Origin: Dicaeum eximium
Lineage: Eukaryota; Chordata; Aves; Passeriformes; Dicaeidae
Assembly (NCBI GenBank): GCA_013396995.1
Contig: VWZP01004509.1
Location: 372,636 to 436,635, forward strand
Reading direction: 5' to 3'
DNA: 64,000 nucleotides
Part shown: positions 39,701 to 50,574 of the stretch, piece by piece
How positions within the stretch are numbered: the first letter of the stretch is position 1
Layout of the letters: each line of letters begins with the position of its first letter
The notes under the pieces: generated by a model
Told to the model about the DNA's origin: nothing
The model's input: only the letters and a program-made list of their open reading frames with translations
Database searches by the model: none
Position numbers and translations under genes: made by a program

Positions 39701-42430
39701 GTGGGAAGAAATGCAAGATTCAGTTTTGTTGATATTCTGTGCAACCAATGCAAGAGAACATGCACCTGTCTCTCTGACCAGTATTGGGGCATTAAAGTAC
39801 TTCCATTATTTCAGAACTAATAAAAAGCATAACTCCTTCAGCAGGAAGAGAGAAGAAACAATGATGACCTCGAAAGAAGGGCAGTATGCACTCTCCTATA
39901 CTAGCGCAGAAAGGAAATAAAATAGAAAAGAATTATCTCTGAAGATTGCATATCATGTGCAGAGATGCATGAGTTTCTACAGATCGTAAAAACACAATTT
40001 TGTCTGAGTGAAGAAATGAGAGTTTTCTTTGAAATAAAAAAACACTTCAATAATACAAAACCAACTTGCCAGCCTGATACTAGTTTTCCTTCTTAAAAAA
40101 ATCAATTTGCTTTTCCATAGGAGTCAACACACATCAAATCAGCCCTCACATCTAAGGATTGGACTCATTACATCTAGAGCAGATTTCAGGGAGGAACTTA
40201 GACAAGTGAAAAAAATAATTTGAGGAAAAGCATAGCACTGAAATTGCATAGAACTAGAAATCTTCCTCTCTAAGCAGCCTACATGACAGCAGGGTTCCAT
40301 TAGGGAGCTTTACAATTTGAAAAGAGATTTCCAACATTTTACTTAAGTTTTTTTTCTACAGAAACCATCATTCTAAGACCAAAACCAAACTGCATTTCAG
40401 ACAAAGTACTAGAATTATTAAAGTATGAAAACATGTACAGAAATAGAACTTTTTAAAAATAAGAATGTTAAGAAACCTACGTTCTCACTGAAAGATTGTT
40501 TCTATACAAGGTTTTAATCTGCCCTGATAACCAGTAGTAAAGTTATAGATGCCCTTCCACTGCTTTAAAAGGTAGCCCAAGTTTGTGATAATGAGCCAGG
40601 CTACTGAAATGCAAAAAATCATTGTGTGAGAAAAAGCGTCAAAAGAAGTTAGTCACAATTGTTCATATTCAAGGAAATTGTATATATTAGACACTAACCT
40701 GACCTCAGCTCCAGACTTTTTTTATTGCTCTGCTGAATTGGTTCAAGTTTGCTCCAAAAACTTCTTTTCCTCACCTTCCCATCTGTGTTGACATCTGTCA
40801 CGAGGTACTTTGCTTTTTAGAGATGACAAGAATTCAGAACAGCTTGATACTCTTACATTTGAAGTCAGAGGCAAGTATCTTAATAATAAAAGATAAAATG
40901 AAAGGTCAAAAATCTTTTTTCTCAAAGTAAATTCAGGTTTTTACATAGAAGTTATATGTTTGCCTCAAAGTAGAGAGTGACAGGCCTACATGAATACTAC
41001 AATCACAGTTCCCACTGTCTTATTTCTTCACCCTTTCAATAATCCAAGCAACATAAGAACTATTCAACCTAAGGTTTTTGAACAATGACAGTTAAAGAAG
41101 AAGAGCCTGATCTGAACATATGTGCATATCTGAACCTTGCACATATGTGCAAGGACTATGCTTCCCTATCTACATAGCCTGTCTCAAAGGGCTGGAGATG
41201 AATTCCATGTCTTTGGCTACAGGATTTCTTCAAATAACAATAAGGCTATGGAATGTAGATTCTAAAATATTATCAGGATCATGTGTTAATGTGGATTTTG
41301 TACAGCAAGTAATACTGAAATTTTTGTTTATGTGATACTTTGTATACAGGGACACACAAATGCTTATGCTTCAGTCTAAAACAGTCTGTTGTAGAAAAGT
41401 CAATTCTTTATTTCTTGTAGTATAAACGCAATAAATTTCTCAGTTCTAGGCTGTCACTTAGTTGTTTGGAAAAGCATAATAATAATATTTTGAGCAAATA
41501 TGCTCTGTTACAGAACTATAAAAACACATTCTGTATCTGATGTACCCTAATTATTCTGAATCTAAGTTTCCTTTCTTCCTGTTTGTATTACTAAGTCTGT
41601 ATTACTAATTATTTATTCAAAGATTCAGCTTCTTCAATAAACAGTATTTTAAGAACTTTTGTTAAATCCAGATTTTCAACATCCAAGTGCTTTTTAAATT
41701 GATCCATAAGACCTTTATTCCGTAAGCAGAAAGCACGATTTTATCACTAGATTTGCATTGCTTGAAATCTAATAAATTATTGAATTCAGGCTAAACAAAG
41801 GTCAAACGATGACTCATTGCTTTTGATCTGGAAAGTGTTGCTCTTTGACTTATTCTGTAATTGCTAACAGCTTTTTGACATAAGTGATCATGGTATGAAG
41901 AATTGATGGCCATGTTTCCAGTGGTTTTGGATTCATTTGTCAGTAGTCCACAATGTTTCAATAAATATATTATCCAGTGTTTTTTGTACTCAGGCTATAT
42001 TTCTGAAAAATAATATTGCTTTATGTATGTAATTTTGTGTACTGTAAAAATTAACTTTTGTGTGCTGTAAAATATTAACTTACTTTCATTGATTATTATG
42101 AGGTGCTAGGGAGAGGCTATAAATCAAAACTTTAATCCAAGTACAGGACACCCAGCTCTGGATAATTTTATTTTTAATCAGAGCAGATGTAAAACAGCAT
42201 ATATAATCTCCAAATGGCTCCATAGATGGAAACATACAGAAACATAGCATAACAGCAGGGATTCTTAGTAGTCTCAAAAAAAAGACAAAAAAAATACACT
42301 AAGGCAAGTTTGATCTCCTACTTTGATCACACCTTCCTCCCAGAATTTAAATTTGAGAGGTGTGCCACAGTTACAGAATGGATTCTGCACTTTTTGCCCT
42401 TTATTCTGTAGCTTTGGCTCAATTCAATTT
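36721..42430. other. AT-rich noncoding interval
   Basis: No gene recognised across about 5.7 kb. It contains an octamer ATGCAAAT at 37623-37630 and a palindromic AT-rich stretch near 38907-38940. Frames up to 83 codons (39669-39920) have no recognisable domain. Confidence 0.6.
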
Positions 42431-42438
42431 CTCTGTAG

Positions 42439-42514
42439 GAAAAATCAGAAACTTGGCCTATTTTGAAGTCCTATTTTTTCTGAAAAATCAGAAACTTGGC
42501 CTATTTTGAAGTCC
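42439..42514 (+). repeat. Direct duplication: two identical 33-bp copies, period 43
   Basis: The 33 bases at 42439-42471 recur without mismatch at 42482-42514. Each copy starts GAAAAATCAGAAACTTGG and ends TTTTGAAGTCC, and a T-rich 10-base spacer separates them. This looks like a recent local tandem duplication or slippage event in noncoding DNA. Confidence 0.95.
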
Positions 42515-43555
42515 AGCATCACAATTCTGCAGAGGGACAGTAGTCACAACATGTCTCACAGCATAGATCCTCAGTAGAAACGAGTGGCTAGGATGATGTC
42601 TGGGTACCCTGCAAGTTAAATTCATATCTGCATTTATTACTCAATATCCTTGAAACTGAAATAGTGAAATAAAAGAAAGTTAACCCTGACTTTTAAGGTT
42701 TTACCTCGAAGTTGCTGCCAATTTCCCAGATAACAAGAGTGCTTTGAAAAACAGCAAATCAAAGATTACTTTCATGCCCACACCTGTAGTCCTTGCAAGA
42801 CCCTCAATGTCAAACTTTCCATTGTAAAATACCCACCACTGTAACAGTATCACAGCAAAACACCAAGAGACTGAACAGTTCCTGCAACATAAGATCCAGA
42901 TTTGTCAGTTTATCACAGTGCCATATTAATTTCCCACATTTTTAAAGTTTAAGGCATCATAATATGTATTGCTACAGAATAATAACCCTTAAATGGCAGG
43001 GAGGTTTAATCCTGTAGAAGTAAGATTCTCCCCCTGCCAGTGCACAAGCTCCTTCAAGAGGAAAAGAATTCTAGTTTTAAAATGCCTTTAATCTCAATTA
43101 GGAGGATTATCTTTTAGAAACCTATCTACTAAAAATACAAAGGGAAAAAAGTAAGAAGAAAAATACATAAAGAGCACAGCCCTTATGACTTTAACACTGG
43201 AATAAAATCTCTTAGTTAAAATCATGACTTTCCATGGATGTTTGCTTGCTAAACAAATGGAAGAAACAAACTTATTGCTTCTACAATATAGAGAAAAATC
43301 TCTAATATCACTTTTTATGCTTTATTCATTATGACACTAGACTTCCGCAGGTTTGGGGTTTTATATTTTGCTTTATTACTTTTAAAAAAACACTCACTTT
43401 TCTCAATGTGACCTCATCAGCTACAATTCCACACTAACCTGTCTGAACTGTTGAGTCATTAGATGTAACTGGGGAGGAAAATTAAGTGCTACAAGCCTTA
43501 CAGTACCATGGGCTATGTTTTATTCATCCCTTTATGTCCTGTTTTATACATTCCG
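42515..43555. other. Noncoding interval
   Basis: Nothing recognisable as a gene, RNA or dispersed repeat. Confidence 0.6.
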
Positions 43556-43697
43556 TTTGGCCAGGGAGGGTGTGGAGTGTCCATCCTCAGAACTGTTCAA
43601 AAGGCACCTGGACACAGTCAGTGACCCTGTTTGAGCAGGTGGCTGTACCAGACGACTTCAAGAGGTCCCTTCCACTCCCATCTCTACTAAGACTGAT
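43556..43697 (+). mobile_element. CR1 LINE 3' fragment
   Basis: The sequence runs GGCCAGGGAGGGTGTGGAGT, then CCATCCTCAGAACTGTTCAA, a CTGGACACAGTC block, GTTTGAGCAGGTGGCTGTAC and CAAGAGGTCCCTTCCA. This is the CR1 3' region (CCCAGAGAGGTTGTGGAGTC...CATCCTTGGAGATATTCAAA...GACCTCCAGAGGTCCCTTCCA). The terminal octamers are eroded. It lies in the same orientation as the longer copy about 740 bases downstream but is a different, more decayed copy. Confidence 0.85.
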
Positions 43698-44425
43698 ACT
43701 CTCCATGACATTATCAAAAATATTTCTCATTTTAATAGCAAAAATGCAAAAGCCTTTTCTCATTGTACTTCTACAATGTAATTGAATGTATTTCTAGCTG
43801 TAATTGAAATACATTTCATCAGGATATTATCTAAAAGTATTGGGCAATTTTAGGAAGAGCATGAATTTTCTTCCTTCCATCCCAAGCTGCAAGCTAAAAC
43901 AGCCTATGACAATAAGCCCAAGTGTTTTGGGGAAAGAAAGCAATCTGGAGTACATGTACTGGTAATGTACATGGACTGAAGTAAAAACTTCAGTCTTTAG
44001 CTCCTGGAGCAGTTAGGACTAAAGACTAAATCTAAATTCTTTAGTAAGGAATTTTTGCAAACAGTAAACTAATTTATATAGCCAGGTAATCTACCAAGAC
44101 ACGAAACCAAACAAAACCCAGAACGAAACACCTACAAACTGTGACAACTGACCTTAATAAATATTTCAAATTTGTGATACAACAGACCTACCAGTATGTC
44201 ATTTGTATTTCTGGCTTAATATTTGTTTCAGAGCATTCTACTCTGTATATTTTCTTCTGTGGATATAATGTGTATATGTATCCATGAATTAGGTACGTGG
44301 ATTAGGAACCAAATTTGTAGGCTACTAATCCTTACAGGTTTTGTTTCATAATTCTTATAAAGGGACACAAAAGAAAACTAAGGTTAAACTAAGATTACTA
44401 AGAAAACGAAGATTAAAGACCCCTA
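43698..44425. other. Noncoding interval between two CR1 copies
   Basis: No gene. It includes overlapping inverted repeats at 43974-44027 (see findings) and an A/C-rich low-complexity tract near 44098-44130. Confidence 0.6.
43974..44027. repeat. Two overlapping perfect inverted repeats
   Basis: GACTGAAGT (43974-43982) pairs with ACTTCAGTC (43987-43995) across a 4-base A loop. AGTCTTTAG (43992-44000) pairs with CTAAAGACT (44019-44027) across an 18-base loop. Both stems are 9 bp and perfect, and they share bases 43992-43995, so only one can form at a time in full. There is no evidence that this region is transcribed. Confidence 0.8.
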
Positions 44426-44426
44426 A

Positions 44427-44880
44427 GGACAAGAGAGACATGGAGCTCCTGGAGCAGGTCTAGTGAGGGCAACAAAGATGATTAAGGGATTGGAACATCT
44501 CTCAGGAGGAAAGGCTGAGGGAGCTGACCCTGTCCAGAGAAGAGGTAGCTGAGAAATTATCTCATCCATGTCTTTAATATGAAGGGAAGGTATCAAGAGG
44601 ATGGAGCCAGAGTCTTGATGGTGCCCTGCACTGGGACAAGAGGCAATGGGCAGAAATTGATGCACAAGAAATTCCACCTTAACAAGAGGAAGAACTTCTT
44701 TACTGTGTGAGTGCTGAGCACTGGAACAAATTGCCCACAGAGGATGTGAAGTGTTCCACACTGGAGATATTCCTATGGACACAACCCTGTGCCCTGTGCT
44801 CCAGGATAACCCTGCTTGAGCAGGGGTTGGACCACTGTGGTGGTCTTCCAACCTCACCCATTCTGTGATTCTTTGATATA
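44427..44880 (+). mobile_element. CR1 LINE, 3' end with terminal repeat
   Basis: About 450 bases of CR1 in sense orientation. Blocks in order are GAGCTCCTGGAGCAGGTC, AACAAAGATGATTAAGGGAT, GAGGAAAGGCTGAGGGAGCT, TGGGACAAGAGGCAATGGGC, GAGCACTGGAACAAATTGCC and TTGAGCAGGGGTTGGACCAC, closing with ATTCTGTGATTCTTTGAT, the CR1 terminal tandem octamer. Translation of the early part gives an E-E-R-L-R-E-L-like segment of the RT C terminus, but the frame is broken. It is a 5'-truncated, inactive copy with no poly-A tail, as expected for CR1. The 208-codon minus-strand frame at 44423-45049 is only the antisense of this element and flank. Confidence 0.95.
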
Positions 44881-46565
44881 GAAAAGACAGAAAAGGTATA
44901 AGAAAGCCAGCTCTGTCTAGTTTTTCTAAAAGACAATTCTTATGAAAATAATTTAGTGTCCTGAAGATAAAAATCATATTGAAATTAAATATAGTTCTGT
45001 TAGATAAACAACTATCTCTAGTACAAGCACAAAGAAAGTAGAACAGCATTCCAGCTCCCTCTACTGGATTGGATATGTTGTATTACTAACACTGTAATTG
45101 TAAAGCATTTTCCCTCACTGGCCTCTTGGACATATCAGGCAATTTCTTTCAACAAATTATTTTTCTTTTCTCTAACCCAACATCTAAAAAAACAGTTTAA
45201 ATGATATTGTAAATGCTGAACAACTTCTTTTTCTAAAAGAAAACCTTAAACTGAAGGAAAGCCAGACAACAAAGACAGATTTTATGCAACTATTCAAAGT
45301 GAAATTTTTTATGAATTATTCTATAAATAGTTATCACAAGTCATTAAATGGTCTTCGTTATTATTGTCCTTGTAAAATTCATATAATTTTTGCCTCTTGC
45401 ATCTACTGGGTAAGCTGCTTCAGAGATGAAAACCAAAAAATTCAGCAGAAGGTGCAAGTCACCAGCTCTTGAGAAGCAAAACCAGAGGACAGTTACATAA
45501 CTGACAATTTAAAATATACATTTCTGTACACTGAAAGACTTCTGAAAACCCAAAATCAAAACTTCCATCATCTTACAGTGTAAATTCATCTCCATCAGCA
45601 ACCTAGATCACAGATTTTTCCTCTCCTTCTCCCATCAGGAATGAAATAATCATTTTGTCATTTTTACATGTGTATTTTTCAACACAAATACAATATGACT
45701 GCATCTCCCTTAAGGACAGTTTCTCTAGGTGAAATCTTTATCTCTAAACCACTGAAACAACAGCATTTCTTTCTGTGGCCTTCAGCTATTCTTTTTCTAA
45801 CTTCAATAATTGCTGCCAGTGAATCTGCTTAGGGACAAGCAGAAAACAGACATCTCAATTAATATCTCAAGAGATGAAAATTCAGAGGAGGAGCCCTCTG
45901 ATGCTTTAGTTGGCTTTAGCTCTACGCTAAAATCCCGATCCACCTATTTGGGTGGGAGTTCAAGTCTGAAGGACAATTAGGACAGATGGAGGGATGCCAA
46001 GTCGTAAAAAGGAGTCTGGTCCTTAGAAACTGCCTTTTTGTTTGTGGAGGATGCTTTAATTTTCAGTAATGAAGAGCTCGTTTCCATTGAACCCCCTAAC
46101 AGTTAAACAAAAATCACACACAATTGCAGCTAAACACAGCAGACTTAAGGAAATACATTCTTCTCAAGTATATTGTGGTGTCTTGCAAGTTCTTTTCCCT
46201 TATTTATTTTACTAATTTTCATTTCATGAGTAAAGATGGAAATAAGAAATTGGTTCAACATAAATACACAATTTAACAAATATTTCAGTCAGAAAAAAGA
46301 CTGGTATTTCAGTCAGCATGGAAACAGAGAACACATTGCTGTGAAGCAGAAAATTTTTTTAAACAAATAAAATAGTTTAAAGTTATTATTACAAATCACA
46401 AATTGCAGCATGTGAAAAACAATGAGGATGCCCACTTAGCCAATACAGACTTGAGTAGTGATATTTACAAACACACTACTGAAAAAAATGTATATTGTTT
46501 TCAAATACATATGAAAACTAACAAGAAATTTGAAAGTTATTTTTGTCCATCCACCAACACACATA
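44881..46565. other. AT-rich noncoding interval
   Basis: No gene recognised. It contains a strong CTCF-like site at 45054-45067 (see findings). Confidence 0.6.

Positions 46566-46620
<55 letters not shown>
46566..46620. repeat. (ATT)n trinucleotide microsatellite
   Basis: An uninterrupted run of about 18 ATT units over 55 bases. The tyrosine run it produces in one plus frame (46403-46669) is an artefact of the repeat and not a protein. Confidence 0.98.
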
Positions 46621-46621
<1 letters not shown>

Positions 46622-48180
46622 TTCAGGAAGGGAAGAAAAAATAAAGTGAGAACAAGAAGTAAATTTTGAGACCTTACTCTCCCTACAACTGCATTTGATA
46701 TGAAATGCATTGCTTTTTGATCAACACTTGACTTTCAATTATACAACAAAAATTTGAGCCTCTTATTCTATTTCATCCTTTCCCATCAAAATCTTTATAT
46801 ACACATTGGAGGCTTGCAGGAGTATTCCCTGAATTAACTACAATTGCTAATTCATGAAGAAAGCATGTCTCTGTTATGTCAATAGGGAGAAGTTTCAGAC
46901 AAGGTAGCCTTATTTTTATTGTGGCAGTTCATGATTTATTAAATTTGTGCAAGTTATTTCAGTTTGAATACAAAAATTGTAGGTAATTTGTTTAACATGA
47001 GGCCAGTCATGATGAAGGACATAGTTTTACTAAGAAAAGAGAAAATCAGAACAATGTTTGAAAGGTTTGCTTTTTCTAGGTGAAGCAATTTAATAAAAAA
47101 ATATCTACTGCAACACACTGTTGATAAGTTTTTTTAATTTTCTTATATACATATATGGACAATTCCAAACTGCAGCAAGCATATCTTTATAAATTTGAAA
47201 TAAATCAGAAATGGCCCATTTTTTTAAAGTCACCTATTCTTTCAGCTTGCAATTTGCTTCAAGGTGAAGTCAGACATTTGTCACAAAAAGCCATGAGAAA
47301 AAAGGAGTTGTATCATAGGATAACCTTCAGGAACTAATAGCACATTGTCCCTTTTGTCACCAGCACAGTCATACATGAACACCTATGACATGCCTGTAGC
47401 TCAGAAGACATTACATATTAATTATTCAGAAAATGTCTTAGAGGGTTGAACATGTATATGCTCCTGAATAATTATGAAGTGCAGTCTAGCAGATGTGGAT
47501 GAAGTCTAACAGGAAATTCTTCAAGTATTTTGGAAATTTTCTGTCATCTGTGTTACTAAAATTCAAGTCAAAGAGGAAGAGAGGAAATGGCACACAGATT
47601 TAAATAAATAACAGAAATTATAAAAACAAATAATGAAAAGTGACATTACCCATATTGAAATCCAGCCAATTACTAGGCTAAAATGTACTTTAAAAAAATA
47701 ATCATATCTATACTTATAAATACGTCTATTGAAAGGATGTCCACGTGGGTTTAATTCATACTCAAGCATACACTAACTTCACTAGACCTGCAGATTCCCT
47801 AAAAGAACACAGCACTGACTGCCTAGCTGGACATCACACTCACCCTGCATTAAGGCAGAAGTCTTTTACCTTCCTGGCTCTCTAGCAAGGCAACTACTGA
47901 TATTTATTCCAGAAAATTTTCAAATTTTCATCTGGGCAACATGCTCAGACAGAAAGTTCTTTTTGTTTGATTTGTTTGTTTGTTTACTCTTTTTGATATA
48001 TCTGAGATTAAAAGGAAAGAATTGTCCATGTAGAGTTAACCATAACAAAATGAATTGCATGCAAACATTATTACACATTTCTGATCTACTTTTATTTTCC
48101 AGGTTTCCCTGCCAGAATCCTAGAATTGTTCAACTACTTGAAACTCTTCCTGACACAGAAAAGTTTCTGAGTGCCACCTC
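46621..48180. other. AT-rich noncoding interval
   Basis: No gene recognised. A T/G-rich GTTT tandem lies at about 47967-47984. Confidence 0.6.
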
Positions 48181-48190
48181 CCAGATTAGT

Positions 48191-48214
48191 GGGGGAAGTG
48201 GGAGGGAGGGAGGG
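48191..48214 (+). other. Strong G-quadruplex motif
   Basis: Five G runs (5, 3, 3, 3 and 3) separated by a 4-base loop and three single-A loops. Very short loops are associated with stable parallel G-quadruplexes. It stands alone in AT-rich DNA with no gene or promoter evident beside it. Confidence 0.85.
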
Positions 48215-49560
48215 ATAGAGAAAATAAAATGCAGGAACTAACTCCGAACTTGTGCTGAAGCTCAGAACATTTTAATGATAATAAAAGGGAAATTATTTCA
48301 TCATAATTCTCTACTCAAAAGAGAGATTAAATTATCACAGTCCATCTTCAGCAAATACTTCCTTTCTTCTCATACTCCTATACTCATAGTTTTGGTGATG
48401 ACATTCCTATCAGGTTAAAAATTTAAAAGTAACAAAAAACATATCTTTTGTAACCAAGAGCAATGTACTATTGTGGAGTGATACTTGCCCATGAAAGACA
48501 GATCTGTCCTGTTCTATAGAAGTTATCCAGATCAAAAAATATTGCTGTCCAGGCCTCACAACATCTTTAGTTTCCAGATACATTGCCAAGTAAAAAATGT
48601 CTGGCAGAAAGATCTGCATGCAAAGCCAAGATGGGGAGTGATTGAACTCTCTTAGACAATCAATACAGCTCCAAAAAACAGACTACCCAAAGGGCTACAC
48701 TGCATGGTGGGTCTGACCTGAACCATGTTGCTAAAGAAACTTCGTTAGCAAAAAAATGGGAGCACAAAGATTAGGAAGGGGTGGGGGGAGCAAGCAAACC
48801 AATAAAACAGATGAAGGCAATTTGAGTGCAGTGTAAGAAGCCACAGAGGGATGAGCTTTGTTTGTATTGTGCAACTGTTTCACGGTGCTGAAGAGCCTGG
48901 AGGATTTCTGAGCAAAGTAACTGGGAGATTCTGAGACACAGAACCCCCACACCTCTTCAATAATAAAAGCAAAATTCAAATCAAACATACAAGTTTCATT
49001 CCATAGTCTGCTCATTTTATACTAATGCTAGGGTTATCTGTAGAGGACAAGTGGAAGTAAATGTTTTGGTGGGCTATTGAAGTTTTCATAATTCCCCAAT
49101 ACTAGAGCTGACTTCAGTAATCTATATAAATATTACATCTGCATTGAAAGGAATGCTGTGTTTTTCAAACATTTTTTCGTATGCTGGTGATCAGACACTA
49201 GATGTCTCAGGCTCATTGAAGTTTATTTGGAATTCCCAATCAGGAAGAACATCCAAGAATATGGAACATTTTGATAGAGCTGGATTCATAAAACACTTCA
49301 GTCTGCAGACATATTATTAGTCTGTTGCCATAACATTTACATTTCTAAGTGAAAACTCCCCACTAGGCAGCTGGAGACACCTCATCATCTCTTACATGAT
49401 TCTTTGTTTGTTTCACTGGTTTGAAAAATGGGCATGTCCTGAAAGTGCAAGAATTTTACATGTGTCTCTAGATTACCCTGACACACAGAAGCCAGAAAGT
49501 CAAAACCTGTGGTTTCTAAAACGAAGCCATTCAAGTTCTATTTTGTATCTCTCTTCACAG
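48215..49560. other. Noncoding interval
   Basis: Nothing recognisable. A G-rich GGGGTGGGGGGAG patch near 48778-48790 has only two long G runs and does not form a full quadruplex motif. Confidence 0.6.
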
Positions 49561-49665
49561 TGACTGGCCAAGGTCGCACAGAAAGCGTGTAGAGCTGGAA
49601 ATAGGGCATAGCTTCCCTTTGGTTTAAACCAAAAGAAAGCAGTACTCTTACCCACAGAATATCCA
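49561..49665 (+). mobile_element. Ancient MIR-like SINE remnant
   Basis: TGACTGGCCAAGGTCGCACA is followed by GAGCTGGAAATAGGG and then AGTACTCTTACCCACAGAAT. This follows the MIR core and its downstream part (TGACTTGCCCAAGGTCACACAG, GAGCTGGGATTCGAACCC, CAGTGCTCTTTCCACTACAC) in order and spacing. It is a heavily diverged copy from before the radiation of birds. A related CORE-SINE family is an alternative label. Confidence 0.65.
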
Positions 49666-49669
49666 CAAT

Positions 49670-50172
49670 GTCTTACCCAAACAATTTATAAAACAGATAT
49701 GCACAGGACATAGGATGTGGAAAGCACAGGAAAGATCTGAAAGATCCATAGATTCATCATACAAGTCTGTAGGAGGTAATCATGCACCATAGTTGGCCTT
49801 CCACCACTAACTCAGGAAATTACTAATTCACTAATCGCCAGAAAAAACAAGGATGTACTAGCAGTAAGATCATTCCAAAATGCCATTTTTCTTTACAATT
49901 TCCCTAAGCATCTGCTCTTTGTCACTATCCCACACAAACATAACTGAAAAGATTATTTGAACTGTGTGGTTATGAGCTTCACAGTAAAGAGAAGGATAAT
50001 GGCCACACAGTGACAAAGGAAATCAAAATCAGACAAGCCTTATAAGCATGACCATAATACTATTTAAATGTATTGCAATCTACATGAAAGCTCTGCAAGT
50101 GTCAGCACTCTAGAAAGTTAAAAGAAACTTTTTTTCCTTCAGCGTAAGTGGTTCTGCCTTGCAATGGCCTGT
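49670..50172. other. Noncoding interval
   Basis: Nothing recognisable between the MIR-like relic and the open frame that follows. Confidence 0.6.
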
Positions 50173-50574
50173 TCAGCTATTCCTCATCTTAGCAGCAATA
50201 ACACAGAAGCCAGTATAAGAAGTATAAGCCAGTACAAGAAGAAATAAGGAGAATAAGAAATCCTCATGCCAGTGTGCAAGGCTGCCAGAGCCAACACTTG
50301 CACCACTGTTCCTATGGAGCCCTTGAAATTTGGGCTCCCTGCAGCAGAGGTGAGAAGCGCAGCTTCGAGACTCATTGAGGAGTTTGATGCCAGCATATTC
50401 TTCAGCCATTGAACAGAGCCACCAAGCATTTGTCACTGTCACAGCCTGTATTTTATGGGAGAGGAAGAAAGCAAAGGAATAGACCATGAAGGTTGGATGT
50501 GAACTCTCCAGCTGAATACAGGAATAAGAAAATAGTTGTACAAAGCAGAAGAGAAGATAAAGCCTTGGCTGCAC
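50173..50574 (-). other. Open frame of 133 codons, coding status doubtful
   Basis: The longest minus-strand frame not explained by a repeat. The predicted product has a hydrophobic N-terminal region (about residues 5-20) and a strongly hydrophobic C-terminal segment (about residues 107-125), with several cysteines between. A second frame of 81 codons is open over the same bases, the local GC is only slightly raised, and I recognise no family. A small internal duplication (AGCCAGTAYAAGAAG at 50208-50222 and 50227-50241, one mismatch) underlies part of the C-terminal hydrophobic stretch. Most likely a chance frame. Confidence 0.2.

Noticed and set aside
44423..45049. 208-codon minus-strand open frame, the longest in the window
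   Set aside because: It is the antisense of the CR1 3' end at 44427-44880 plus flank, with no independent coding signal.
45895..45975. Possible tRNA-like stretch ending GGGAGTTCAAGTCTG
   Set aside because: The B box is only partial and I could not build D, anticodon and acceptor stems. It may be a weak SINE echo, but that is not supportable.
46403..46669. Frame with a long tyrosine run
   Set aside because: The run is produced by the ATT microsatellite.
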